Below are positions 10,658 to 21,425 of a stretch of 60,000 nucleotides of DNA, piece after piece. The first letter of the stretch is position 1. Each line of letters opens with the position of its first letter. The DNA comes from Polytrichum commune. Its lineage: Eukaryota > Streptophyta > Polytrichopsida > Polytrichales > Polytrichaceae. A program made the position numbers and the translations under genes. The stretch lies in contig OX485807.1 of the NCBI GenBank assembly GCA_950295325.1, positions 38,162,440 through 38,222,439 of the forward strand, in the 5' to 3' direction. The notes beneath the pieces are model-generated. The model did no database searches and was not told the DNA's origin. It saw only the letters and a program-made list of their open reading frames with translations.

Positions 10658-13600
10658 GTGCATAGTGGTAAGCTTGCAAGGGACATGAACGGAGGAAGAC
10701 TCCCTCTTAATGACAGGAGACGACAACAACATCGCGACGACCGTCTGTGGATGAGGGAGCAAGAGAGGGCCACCTTGTATAACCTAAAACGAATTCATTG
10801 CCCATGCTGCAAATGCAAAGGACGAGTTCAATGCTCTATTGCAAAAGTAAAGGATCATCTAATCAAGAATGGGAGGGAACCCACATTTAGAGTGTGGAGG
10901 GGGCCTGGAGAGAGGGACGGCTCCGATGAGGAGTGGGAACAGGAATTTAGGAGACCCTCAAGACCACATGACGGATACATTGACGAAGGATTGGATATGC
11001 ATGCCATGCTCGAGGAAGCATTCCAGGAAATTGATGAGGTACCAGCCCACCCCCCTACAGTGGAAGAGCAAATTGAGGACATAGTAATAGGTGCATTCAC
11101 AGTTGTCGATGAGTTGGCCGATGATGAAGTCCCACTCTCGGACGATAAGTCAAATGATGAGCCTTTGGGGGAAAATGGTGGTAGTAATGCAAAAAAACAC
11201 AATTATGGTGATCCCCACGATATGGAAGAAGCCATGGAGGAGTTGTACCATGGAGCCAAGTCTTCCATATTGGCGGCCACGATATTGATAATGACTTTGT
11301 GCACAATCCATGGTGTAAGCAACAAATTTGCGGACCAGTTTTTCACCCTCTTCCGTGAACACCTTCTACCCAGTGAGAATATGTTACCCAAAAACCTTCA
11401 TGTTGCAAAAGCCTTGATTCAGAAATTAGGATTGAATTACAATACAATTCATGCATGCCAAGCAGGTTGTGTTTTATTTAGAGGGCAATATGAAGGTGCC
11501 ACCAGTTGTCCGAGGTGCAAGAAACCACGTTACAAAGATGAGGCCAAAAAACAGAGGCCTTGGAAAGTACTTGGACAATTTCCCCTGATTCCAAGACTAA
11601 GATGTATGTTCCGTATACCGGAAATATCTGAACTCATGGTGTGGCATGCAAAAAACACAAGCACAGATGGATTGGTAAGACATCCTTGTGATTCAAAGGT
11701 ATGGAAACACGTACATGAAAATGTAGATTCTAGTTTTGGCCATGAAGACCGTAACATTCACTTAGCAATGGCAGCCGATGGAGTGAACCCTTTTAAGTTG
11801 CAACGTAGAACTTGGAGTACGTGGCCGGTAATGTTGTTGAATTACAACATACCCCCATGGTTGACTACGAAGAAATTTTTTATTATGTTGGCGCTGCTAA
11901 TTCCGGGGAAACAATCTGTGACATCGCAATTTTTTGATGTGTACTTGGAACCATTGGTTGAGGAGTTGATGCAATTGTGGAAGGGTGTGGTTGCTTACGA
12001 CGTGCTCAAAGAGTTGGGATCGAGGGCTTTCAAACTTAGAGCAGTTTTGCTATGGACCATCCATGATTTTCCCGATTATGGGACAGTTACAGGTGTTGCA
12101 CATCAAGGCTATGCAGCGTGTCCTGTTTGTAGGCCTGATTTCAAAGGTGAACATTCTGTTGAACTTGCAAAGCAAACCTATACGGACACGAGGCGGTGGT
12201 TAGCCCATGACGATCCGTGGAGGTCTCCGGGAATGAAGGACCACTTCAACATTTGGACGTATAGAACTTTGAGGGAAACCCAATCGTGTTGCTGCATATG
12301 AGCAAGTGCAGCGAGCCACCGAGTATCAGACCTGGTTGGATGAAGGCAACAAAGAAGGCGCCGTTGGAGATCCCTCGAAAACACATGGTGTGAAAAGGAG
12401 GAGCATTTTACACAACCTGCCTTATTGGAAGGTAAATGATGCAACTCCTTTGACTCTTGATTATTGCATGTATCGGCACACGTAGCACTATATATGTACA
12501 ACCAATCACAGAGTAAAGAAAGGCTCAATGTGCTCACAGATGGCATAAACATGTGCTCATGTCATGAGGTTGTAGTTGTAAAGCAGTCACAAAATAGTCG
12601 TTTACGATACACATGGGTGCATGAGGGAACCTAGCGTACATGACGTCTGGGACATGTCATGTTCAACAACTGGCAATGACTACACAAGAACTATAGAAGT
12701 GGACACTTAAAATCGCCCTCATAACACAAACAATACTAGTCATTGTCCTCATAAACGACGCAAATGACAGTCATAAACCAAGTCGTTAATTGTCGATTTT
12801 GTTTTAGTGCTTGAACTAACCAATATATGACTATATTGGCAGGATCTGCTCATACGGAACATGTTGGATGTTATGCATTGTGAGCAAAATTTTGCGAAGA
12901 ATATTTTGAAGACCGTCACTGGACATAAGGACACGGTAAAGGTCCGGCGAGACTTGCAACGTAGAGGCATCAGGTCGCATTTATGGCTCATTCCCCATCC
13001 AAAGAAAAACGGGAAAATGTTGAAACCAGCCGCACCATATGTGTTGACCACCGATGAGTTTGAAAATTTTGCTAGTACTATCGAGAAGTTGAAGACACTG
13101 TCAGAACATGTTTCCAACATGGCTCAATACATACGCAAGAGGAAATACGGGGGTTTGAAGTCACATGACTACCATGTGCTAATGCAGCAAATCATGCCGC
13201 TAGCCTTACGAGGACTTTTACAACCTGGTCCACGAATGGCGGTGATGAGGATTTCCAAAGTGTTCCAAAGAATATGTGATAGTGTTTGGAACCCATTAGA
13301 GTTTGCCGCTCTACAGGCGGACGTTGCACGGAGCATGGCACTTCTGGAAATTCATTTCCCTCCTTCATTTTTGACATTATGACGCATTTGCTATATCACA
13401 TTGTTGATGAATTGGACATGTGTGGACATGTCTCCACAAGGTGGATGTATCCTATTGAAAGATACATGAAAACATTAAAGCACTATGTTCGGAACATGGC
13501 AAGACCGGAGGCCAGCATGGCGGAGGGTTACGCCCGGAAGGAATGCCTCGGTTTCATCACTGAATATTTACACAAGTTTGAAGTGGTCAACCGCCGAGTT

Positions 13601-14632
13601 TGGGATGCAGATGAGGAGTACGGAGATGCAGAGGAGGTGCTAGAAGGGGCAGGAACAAAGTACTTGATGACACCAACATTGAAAGATCTTGCCCACCAAT
13701 ACGCATTGACAAATGTCTCCCTCATGGTACCTTGGCATAGGTGAGCCTGATTGTGTTTTTCCAGCTTGTACACTCCCCTATGAGTGTGTCCTATTGTTTT
13801 GGAATACATGATTGCACGTGAAAATGACCAGTGAATGACTACTGTATAACTAGTGAGTGACTACCCTATGACTAGTGAACAACTAGTTGGATGTGCAGGT
13901 AGTGGAAAGACGAACAGGCAAAAAATCCCTACATTTGCACGTTTGAAAATTGGATTAAAGATGCAGTGCACAATCACCCTATGGACCCGAACGATGCGGA
14001 TGACATGGACAGGGTTATGATGTGCAGCAGACTGTCACAGTTAGCTACACGATACACGAGGATGAAGGCGTATGGAAACCACTTCCGCGTAGAGGACTAG
14101 CAATCCATGACGCTCAAAAATTACAACAGTGATGTTGCCTCTATGTTTCACATGCCTTCAATGGGTTCGGAGGAGGTGACATTGAACTATGTGGGAGTAC
14201 TGAAGGATATATTGAAATTGAACTATGGGCCTCTTCGTACACATGTCATATTTTTTAGGTGTGAGTGGATGAAGCAATATGACAACCGTGGCAACCCTAC
14301 GTATATATGTAAGAGACGAGGTTGGATTCATGGTCGTGAATTTCCGCCACAAGGTTCCAAAGATGTTGGAGCCGTTCATATTTCCGAGCCAAACAACACA
14401 GGTATTTTGGTCAGACGAAGTGCGGAAACCGGGGTGGAAAGTAGTCTTGGTGAAGGACACACGCTCCCAAAGACATCAACAGAGCACAACAAATGTCTTC
14501 ATGACCACCACCGAAGAAGCGGATGGCATGCAGTTGGCGAACCATGTACCTCCCCCGCCCAGCACAACGTCATTGGTGGGAGCCATAGAACTATCAGATT
14601 CCGATAACTCCTTAGCACTAGCTAAATTTTAG
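10658..14632 (+). pseudogene. CACTA (En/Spm) TNP2-type transposase, frameshifted
   Basis: Catalytic transposase of a CACTA transposon. The first exon (10658 to about 12431) has the transposase-associated zinc motif (RIHCPCCKCKGRVQCS), then the TNP2 domain with CPRCKKPRYKDEAKKQ, HLAMAADGVNPFKLQ (first Asp of the likely DDE set) and LLWTIHDFPDYGTVTG. The frame breaks at about 12280-12300, but the next frame continues with HGVKRRSILHNLPYWK to a GT donor at 12432. The next exon starts at 12843 (NMLDVMHCEQNFAKN). A one-base loss in a T-run near 13370 breaks the frame before FDIMTHLLYHIVDELD, TRWMYPIERYMKTLKHYVRN and ECLGFITEYLHKFE (DUF4218). A further intron (13741 to about 13898) is followed by a DUF4216-like region to 14632 that contains a TAG at 14098-14100 and another frame change near 14300. 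At least three frame changes and one stop make this a dead copy. Confidence 0.88.
13828..13890. repeat. GAATGACTAGT motif array D inside a transposase intron
   Basis: Units such as AGTGAATGACTACTGTATAAC and TAGTGAGTGACTACCC, wholly inside the last recognisable intron of the TNP2 pseudogene. TGAGTGACTACCCTATGAC also occurs in array B, so the two arrays share more than the core motif. Confidence 0.6.
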
Positions 14633-15299
14633 GTGTTTGTCCTTACAAACGCCTAGTTGGGCTTACAAGTGTCCTTAGTGGGTTGTACTCAACAATACTA
14701 TGACTGAACAACAACTCCACTATGACTTACACGTCCACCTCATCGAGTACGTGGCATGAAAAATGAAATGATTTGTGCGTGTCTGGTGCCCGCCATTGAA
14801 CTTATGATTTCAGACCTCCATCATATGTGCACCTTGGCAATGAATATCTTCCATATACGTCAATACATGTACTAAGCTTATGTCATCGTGTTGACACATG
14901 TTTAGTGACCAATATGTTGTGTTTGCCACCATTATATTGTATCTCACATGTGTACTCATCCTTTGTTGTGGGCATAGTCGTACTTACAATGTGTTGGAGA
15001 GTCATAGTTAAGTATGGGTTGGTCAAGGGCAACACATAAATGACTGCACATTTGCTACGTCACCAACGTCACACCGGCATGGATGAATTGGATGATGAAT
15101 AAGTAACCATAAATCAATATTTGGGATTGTCGCTTGCACATCTCATCCACGAGTCATTTCAGTAATTGAACAATGACTAAACGCTTATACACATCATCCC
15201 AAATTCAGCAGGCATGTGAGTCAGTCATTTACTGAGTTCTTTAGGACACGTAGACATTGATACCATGGTTGGAATGGACAAGGTTTGTTGTAGTGACAA

Positions 15300-16990
15300 A
15301 ACAAAACAAAAAACCAAAAAAAATGTCTACGTTCTTGTACTGACATGAATGTGAGTTTGTTCTCCTTGTATTGGTTGTGATAATCCATGATATAGGATAA
15401 GGTGTATTGCTTGAAGTCCTTTGATGAGTTGGCTCTATTAGGCTAGGGTTGAGGGGGTTAAGGTTAGGGTGGGGTTGGATAGGGGTTTGCCGGTTATCAA
15501 GTCCTTTGTTTAGGATTAGGTACATGATATATTTTATGACGTTTTGGTATATAGATTTCATTACGTTTTTTATTATGTTGGATTTAGGAATTTTCAACTT
15601 CTTCAGTTTTGCAATTTAGTGTTCATGTACAACGCCTCTCACTCCAGCTGTGATGGTTATTATGGGGTTTAATGTCTAGCTTTTTGTTTTAGTATGTCTA
15701 GTAGGGGGTCATTACTTTATGTTTGTTTTCTAGATGGCTAACTATGGGTATTTGTCTGGCAGTCGGTGAATTCAATGAATTATAGTGTGTGAGAGGGAGA
15801 TGGTAAATTTGTGATTAGATTTTGGGTTTGGGATCCTAGTATGTATAGGATATCAAGTCTAAGTCTAGCCATGCATGGAAATGATGTGGTATTAGATGTA
15901 CAACTAAGTAACCATTTTGGTTGAGTCCGGCAGGGGGGAGATCAATGGTTTGTGCATTTGGTAGTGTGTGATCTGGTGAATTTGTTGGCTCTTAGTGTTT
16001 GAGCTACAAGGTGCTCTACTTTGTTGTGCCTAGCTACCCTTAGCCCTTTTATGTGTTGATATGTGCATAAGGATAGGAGATGTGGCTTGATGTCTCTTTA
16101 TCGATGCTTGGACATAGTGTGTAACTGGAGTTTGGGTGGGTGAATGGCCAAAATAGGTCTCCTATGGTTACCCAAATATTGTTCGATATTGTGTTTTAGA
16201 GCTTGAGTGATTGGCGCATCAAATGCGCACGTGCTTTCCAAAAGAAGTGGGATAATTTGTGGTTGATCCATTCGTTGGGCAACCGTTTTTTGATGTATGG
16301 GAATTTGTGTTTAGCCACATTGGTTTCCCTTGTCTTGTGTTCTTTATTGATGAATGTGTATGGTTCCAAATTGCTCCATCATGTGTGGCAAAAGGCCAGG
16401 TTTGTGTGGGATTGTGTGGAGTATGTTTATGTGGGGGGGGGTGGGGGTCTTTGTCTTTATTTGCATTGTTGTTTGCCAACATTTGTGCAATCTTGTTGCC
16501 AAAGATATATGAGTGTGCTATAACTTTTCGTAAGGTTATCTTTTGTCTGCAAAGAAACAAATTGCACATAACTCGTGTGGAAATGTGGTTTCTTTTTTTT
16601 AGGGGGGGGGGGGGCAGGGGGGAGGGTGGAATACAATATGTTGACATTATTGTATATACATGTAGGGGAGAGAATGGAATAGCTTGCCCACAACTTGTTA
16701 AATTGAAGTCAATGTGACTTGTTGATGCCTCTAAGTTTTTATTATATTTGTATTTTAAATCTTGTTTTCTTGTTGTAATTATGCCAACAACTAGTATTTA
16801 AGTTAATTTGCACATTTTGGCTAATTGTGGATAAATCAGGGATTGACATCTTCTCTAAACCTCCTCAACATTGTGACTTCTTCACACAATTTTATTGTTG
16901 TGTCTCATATGTGGCCCCACGGACTAGATTCTTCCTATCACGTATGAACTAACATGAGTGTAGAAGGGGTATTAATGAAGGCATTAGCGT
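15300..16990. repeat. T/G-rich degenerate repeat, family shared with 41.1-41.9 kb
   Basis: Strongly T/G-biased + strand with no credible reading frame. It shares ordered blocks with 41.1-41.9 kb, for example TGTGATGGT..., ...AGGGGGTC..., a GAATTC(A/T)ATG block, then CATAGGAT or TATAGGAT. The similar order suggests two old copies of one dispersed repeat, type unknown. It includes long G runs at 16432-16448 and 16603-16626. Bases 16700-16990 show nothing distinctive. Confidence 0.4.
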
Positions 16991-17010
16991 ACATAATATG
17001 TACATAAGGG

Positions 17011-17813
17011 CTCGGGGAGGTGATCATCGGAATTTTAGAAAGCACGTGAGATAAAAAAATAAGATCAATTTAATTCGTTGAGGGTAAAAATTATAAATTT
17101 GTTAGATCTACCATAGCATTGGAAATATGTCCCTTACATGATTATATGTAAAATAGGGTGATGAATAATTCCTTCATTTTAGTAATCAGTAGAAGAAAAA
17201 AAAATAGGGTTATAAATATTGGATCCTCCTAAAATGTGTAGTAGGATCAATACAATAATTATGGCTTTTGTATTTAGCTTTCTTGTATTTGAATGCAATT
17301 TTTTTTGGAGTAGGTAGTTGTGCAAAATTTTATGTCTTGTCACAACATATTGTAATTCTTGTTTTGTTCTATCCGTGTTTACAACTTGTCTATGTTAGCT
17401 AATATATTTGTTATCTTCATGTTTATTGGTAACCCTTTAACTAGTACCCAAATGCTATTGGTTGTGTTTGGAATGATACTTTGAATGGTTTAGGATTGGT
17501 ATAACTGGTTGAAACCAATTGAATGACAAGATGGATTGTATGGAATGTTTGTTGCTCACATAGTCGATTTTGCAATGCTATAGTATTCCGTCCATTATTT
17601 GGTACTTGTACGATTTATAAAAAAACTTGATGCCAAAAATTAGCCTCTCCAAATAATTAAAAATAAATGTAGGGTGCTCAAAAATATGTCAAAGTAGCTT
17701 TATATCTATAAATAGGGCAAGAAAAAATATTGAGAGGTGCATAAATATCCCCCCATTAAATACCCCATTATCGCACATGGTTACAAAACGTTAGGGGGTG
17801 TGATCTCCCCGTG
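17011..17813. mobile_element. hAT-type MITE, 803 bp, CTCGGGGAG ends
   Basis: The left end reads CTCGGGGAGGTGATCATC and the right end, reverse complemented, CACGGGGAGATCACACC. Homology of the inner ends continues (CACGTGAGATAAAAAA against CATGTGCGATAATGGG). Flanking bases are CATAAGGG on the left and CATAAGGC on the right, an 8-bp target duplication with one mismatch, as expected for hAT elements. No coding capacity. A second member is at 20488-20774. Confidence 0.7.
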
Positions 17814-18950
17814 CATAAGGCAAGAGGCATTAATTTTTTGTAATGTGTACATTCAAGAGGTTATTGAGAATTTTCAAGTAAAGGTAGATGTACAAAAGGG
17901 CGCCCTGAGGTTTTGAGGGAAATTTGACAATACATGTGTTAGGTTCATCCAATTAATATTTTCATTCATTATTGTCATATGATAATAGTCCCCAAATGAC
18001 TAACTTGTCCATTATTATTAGGGTTTGCATTTGAGTTCTAAAGTTTTTATAAACTGGAGGTTCTTTTACAAATCATGACCTCGTATGTCCCACAACCATG
18101 TTGTCCATGTGCTTTAATCATTGCATTCCATGTAGTTAGATTGAGTTCCTCCATTCTCTATCACTCAAGTATACCTTCGCAAACATCAATATTATTGCAT
18201 GATCTCCCAATCCAAGGGATGCTTGTACATAAGTGATTGCGTTTGGTTTGAAGCATGAGTTCCTAATTTATTGTAGAAAAAGATTATACGCTTCCTCACC
18301 ACAATCCATTTTTACGTGTACTCCTAACATTGCATTCCATAAAAGAAAAGAAAAGAAGAAACTAACATCAATCATTGTAATGTGAATTTGAGCTCATTGG
18401 TCCTAACTTGCTCAAGAGTGTCTTTGGTGCAAGGCCTATTGGGAGGTGGATGGGCTCTTTCTTTGTAAGATTGTATCATCTTAGTATCCAATATTGTACA
18501 TATAGGCATCCATCTGACGCATTATTTTGAATACATTATGAATTGCACCTACTTCACTAGTCATTACCAAAATATTCGCCAACAAGGCTTCTATTCATAC
18601 TTCAAAATGGTTGGCATGCCTTTTGATCAAATCATTTACTGGAGTGCCTTCAAAGGTGCACTTGGGCTTGAAGACAAAGGTTTATGCATTTTGTGCATAT
18701 TTTTACAGGAAAAAAGAAAGATAAAATTTTTGATAGAAAAAGATTAAAAATCTAGGCCACTAAAAATAACTTAACCAATCCACCATTTAAATATATTGTA
18801 AACTACTATTCCAAATCATAAATGTAATATATATCTTATATTTACATATCGCATTGTTCGCACTACAAGTAGAATCCAGGTTTCCTTTCACCTAAATCCA
18901 ATAATCAAGCTACACATAGCTTTAAATAATTATAGTTTAAAGCTACCACA
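17814..18950. other. A/T-rich stretch, nothing recognised
   Basis: No RNA gene, coding exon or clear repeat structure was seen. It may be decayed transposon or part of the same mitochondrial insertion that becomes recognisable just to the right, but I see no gene-level mark here. Confidence 0.3.
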
Positions 18951-19053
18951 TACATGTTTCATAGCCTTCAAGTGAGCTTCAGAACCTCAAGAGTAGGGTT
19001 CACGCCCATCTCTAAGTGCTAGCACGGGATAGAGAACCTGGCTCCCTCTCAAA

Positions 19054-19087
19054 GAACCGCACATGACACTTGCATGTCACGCGGCTA
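19054..19087 (-). ncRNA. Group II intron domain V (relic 1)
   Basis: Read on the - strand, the 34 bases start with (T)AGCCGCGTGACAT and end in GTGTCATGTGCGGTTC. They form the domain V hairpin: an AGCCGCG lower stem holding the catalytic AGC triad, a two-base bulge, and an upper stem capped by a GCAA tetraloop. A domain VI-like hairpin (GGGAGCCAGGTTCTCTATCC) follows directly, as in an intron 3' end. It lies just downstream of the maturase stop at 19105-19107, the normal order in ORF-bearing group II introns. Confidence 0.8.
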
Positions 19088-19104
19088 CCTTATCCTGAAA
19101 CTTG

Positions 19105-19400
19105 CTAATTCTGAATGACAACATTCAAATCAATACCGGGCATCGATACCTTGCTCGCGTGTAATTTGTTATAATGTGAAGCACACAAAGGGACTTGCTT
19201 CCTATTGAGTACTTATTGGATATCCTCAATTCCTTTTAAGATCTTAACATTTTTGACATATTGCACATTATGTTTCCTAGTTGTTCCAACCCTTTATAGT
19301 TGCCGGAGATGGTGCCCTGTATCATTTTCTTCGCATCCTTTAATTGCACCGCAATGATATGCGAGAGTACCTTACTTCAACTTAATTTTACTAAGAGCCT
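19105..19400 (-). pseudogene. Group II intron maturase, C-terminal HNH part
   Basis: C-terminal part of a mitochondrial intron-encoded reverse transcriptase/maturase, which helps splice and mobilise its host group II intron. On the - strand one frame gives CGAIKGCEENDTGHHLRQL, then HNVQYVKNVKILKGIED, VLNRKQVPLCASHYNKLH and ASKVSMPGIDLNVV, before a TAG at 19105-19107. The Cys/His pattern (C...HHxRxL...NRKQxPLCxxHxNKLH) is the HNH endonuclease-like end of these proteins. Two in-frame stops (one after LRQL, one after GIEDIQ) show it is dead. The remaining reverse transcriptase part is displaced beyond the SINE. Confidence 0.8.
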
Positions 19401-19600
19401 ATTTATTTAGGATCCTTGTTAAGAAGCACTTCTAAAATCAATTTATTTCTCTTTCTTTTAAATCAAGTAACATTGCCAATCTTGTGCCCTTATTTGCTTT
19501 AACTAAGTTTTTGATGAAGTTTGGGCTTATCCAATGTGAGCTCGATTTGTGCTTTTGGCCAACGTATATACAACTAACCACCTTAAATGTTGGTTGACCA

Positions 19601-19987
19601 AGGCACCACGGGCCTTGGCTTGGTGGTTAGGGCTCATGGCCCCCAATGAGGAAGTTGTGGGTTCTATTCCCCATGCGGGCGTGGTGCTCACCACCTTAGT
19701 CCACCCAACTATGGTGGGGGGTCCTTGGACCTTGGTGTATGGGTACCTCAAAGCCCTTTGGGGGGATACCATGTCCGGTATCTTCAAGGCACTAGTGGCT
19801 AGCTAGGAACTAGTATAGTGTGTCACTATAGTGTCCATCCTCGAAAGGGGAGAGTAGTATTGTCCCAATCTCCCCTTGTCCAGTGGGCATCGGGTCATTG
19901 GCATTACGAACGGACACTTTATTCACGCCGGCCCCTTGCTAAAAAGGGACCAGAGTTTCTATCTATTCTATCTATCTTCTATCTATC
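19601..19987 (+). mobile_element. tRNA-derived SINE with 11-bp target duplication
   Basis: The 5' head looks tRNA-derived: an A-box-like TGGCTTGGTGGTTAGGG and a B-box-like GGGTTCTATTCCCC about 45 bases apart form an internal RNA polymerase III promoter. The body continues to a simple tail of TCTATCTA-type repeats (about 19948-19987). Exact direct repeats TTGGTTGACCA flank it (19590-19600 and 19988-19998), marking target-primed insertion. The host sequence is the mitochondrial maturase remnant. A second copy of the 3' half is at 42673-42823. Confidence 0.9.
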
Positions 19988-19998
19988 TTGGTTGACCA

Positions 19999-20140
19999 CC
20001 CTACTTTTGTCAAGGTTCTCATAGCATAAATAATTATTTAATAATCCTATAGTCACACTTCATCAAGCCATAATTTGATGATTAGTAGAGGTAGATATCA
20101 CACAAAACGAAATAAGAAGGCCCCGCCAATATTTTATTTC
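19999..20140 (-). pseudogene. Group II intron maturase, RT-domain remnant
   Basis: On the - strand the translation includes STSTNHQIMA, then two adjacent stops, then SVTIGLLNNYLCYENLDKS. This resembles the DI(S/T)xxFD-x-INHxxLM block of group II intron reverse transcriptases, with damage. Position and strand fit the upstream part of the same maturase whose C-terminus lies at 19105-19400, the SINE having split the two. Assignment rests on a short match, so it is less certain than the HNH part. Confidence 0.5.
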
Positions 20141-20487
20141 CATTTTATTAGTGATAAGGGGTTTGCCTTTATCATTTTACTACATTTGAGGGTACTCATT
20201 CATCATAATGTAATTACTATGTACTAAAATCATCTTATAGCTAAGCGTTTAGATTAAATTGAGTAAAAGGCATAGCATATAGCTAAAAAAACCACATGGA
20301 ATCTATGGCTAGAGCTTGTGGCAAAAAAAATACATATATTTTATTTAAGTCTTTCTTGTTTTTTCTTTTTTAAGGAATTCATTCAAAACAAATGAATGAA
20401 GAGAGGATTTAACAAAGAATGGAATGCATTGAGGCACGTAGTGAGCCCAAAAAATTAAAAAAAATTGGCTTGCTATTCTCTTCTTTT
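20141..20487. other. A/T-rich NUMT interior, no feature resolved
   Basis: Probably the upstream part of the same mitochondrial intron, since it lies between the RT remnant and the tRNA relics. I could not identify an exon, a 5' splice site or further maturase motifs with confidence. Confidence 0.3.
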
Positions 20488-20774
20488 CTCGGGGGGGTTC
20501 ACTGGCGAAAATCGTAGAACAATGTGCGATAAAAAATAGGGTCCAATATATTCATTGTAGATAAATTTTATAAAAAATGTACATGTAAAATAGGGGATTT
20601 AAAAATAGTGAAACATGTTTACATGTAAAATACCATCACATATAATATTTTCAGGTTTTTTACATGTAAAATACCATCACCTTATAATCTTTTATGCAAG
20701 GTAAATACCCCCCCCAATAAATAGGTCCCGAACGCACGTGTATGCAAAATATAAGAGGGAGTGAACCCCCCGAG
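20488..20774. mobile_element. hAT-type MITE, 287 bp, CTCGGGGGG ends
   Basis: Terminal inverted repeats CTCGGGGGGGTTCACT on the left and AGTGAACCCCCCGAG on the right. Flanks CTTCTTTT and CTTCTTTC form an 8-bp target duplication with one mismatch. Internally, TACATGTAAAATA is repeated several times. Same family as the element at 17011-17813 (CTCGGGG ends, then a TGTGCGATAA-like block). Confidence 0.8.
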
Positions 20775-20976
20775 CTTCTTTCCATTTCTTTCTTTCCTCT
20801 GTCCAAATTGTCAAGCAATTTTTTCTTTTCTTTATGTATGAGTCTCACTTGGTAGAGAGCTAGGGTCATTCCTACGTTGCATGCCCTTCATTTGTTATAC
20901 GAAGACAGTGGAAGAGAAAAAAGAATGAAGTTTCTTTCTTTGTAGTTCACAAATGAATGAGGATTAGTATTATAAT

Positions 20977-21049
20977 GCATTTTAAATTCAATTGGATAGA
21001 GCAACAACCTTCTAAGTTGAAGGTCACATGTTCAAATCATGTAGGATGC
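20977..21049 (+). tRNA. tRNA-Arg(UCU)-like relic of mitochondrial type
   Basis: Seventy-three bases with a closing acceptor stem (GCATTTT with AGGATGC, partly through T-G wobbles), a D-arm region TTGGATAGAGC, an anticodon arm with loop CTTCTAA (anticodon TCT), and a T arm ACATGTTCAAATCATGT. The D stem is broken on its 5' side, consistent with C-to-T/G-to-A decay, so it is unlikely to work as a tRNA gene. It lies 137 bases before a Tyr tRNA relic in the NUMT. Confidence 0.65.
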
Positions 21050-21186
21050 TTAAAGAAAGTGCATAATGAATGACTCAATAATATATACCAGCGGTACATG
21101 CATCTATCGATTAGTATAAAGCATTAAATGTTACATACCATGCATACATGAGTATCAACAATCTAATAATTTCTTATTTATTTTGG

Positions 21187-21269
21187 GGGAGAGTGGCCGA
21201 GTGGTTAAGAGCAACGAGCTGTAAATCTGCTGAAGGTTTTCTATGTAGATTCGAATCATGCCTCTTCCA
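21187..21269 (+). tRNA. tRNA-Tyr(GUA)-like relic of mitochondrial type
   Basis: Class II tRNA shape: acceptor GGGAGAG pairs with CTCTTCC, D arm GGCCGAGTGGTTAAGAGC, anticodon loop CTGTAAA (anticodon GTA), long variable arm, and T arm with GATTCGAATC. This matches the layout of plant mitochondrial trnY. A few substitutions weaken the anticodon and T stems. It is most likely an inactive nuclear copy. Confidence 0.75.
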
Positions 21270-21391
21270 CATACTTTGTATCTAAAAAAATAGAGATGAA
21301 GCATTTGTTTTTGTGCTTATCCTTTCATGCAATTAAATAAAGTGGAACTTTCTTATAAACATATTGAATTCTTTGATATTTGACCCTCTCC

Positions 21392-21425
21392 GAACCGTAC
21401 GAGATAGTCTCCCATCATACGGCTC
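21392..21425 (-). ncRNA. Group II intron domain V (relic 2)
   Basis: On the - strand, exactly 34 bases beginning GAGCCGTATGATGGGAGA and ending CTATCTCGTACGGTTC. Lower stem GAGCCGTA/TACGGTTC, small bulge, upper stem GATGG/CTATC, tetraloop GAGA. This is close to the organelle group II consensus, with the AGC triad intact. Downstream (GGAGAGGG) fits the start of domain VI. No maturase motif was recognised upstream of it. Confidence 0.85.

Larger units (their letters stand above)
600..15295. mobile_element. Composite CACTA transposon region carrying a protease fragment
   Basis: The Ptta-like pseudogene (-), protease fragment (-) and TNP2 pseudogene (+) are held together by one shared motif family (arrays at 3.7, 9.5, 10.5 and 13.8 kb). 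I read them as one large element. A candidate right end is TTGTAGTG at 15288-15295, which is the reverse complement of CACTACAA, the usual CACTA terminus. I could not find a matching CACTACAA at the left, so the left boundary is unknown and the element may be truncated or start outside the window. An alternative is two separate CACTA remnants with the protease piece between them. Bases 14640-15287 hold scattered ACTATGAC motifs but no gene. Confidence 0.5.

Noticed and set aside
16203-16717. Overlapping open frames of 106-152 codons on both strands
   Set aside because: Low-complexity T/G-rich DNA with G runs. No homology pattern in any frame.
20820-20880. A third tRNA relic around TCACTTGGTAGAGAGCTAGGG
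   Set aside because: It has a D-arm-like word, but no matching anticodon or T arm could be folded.
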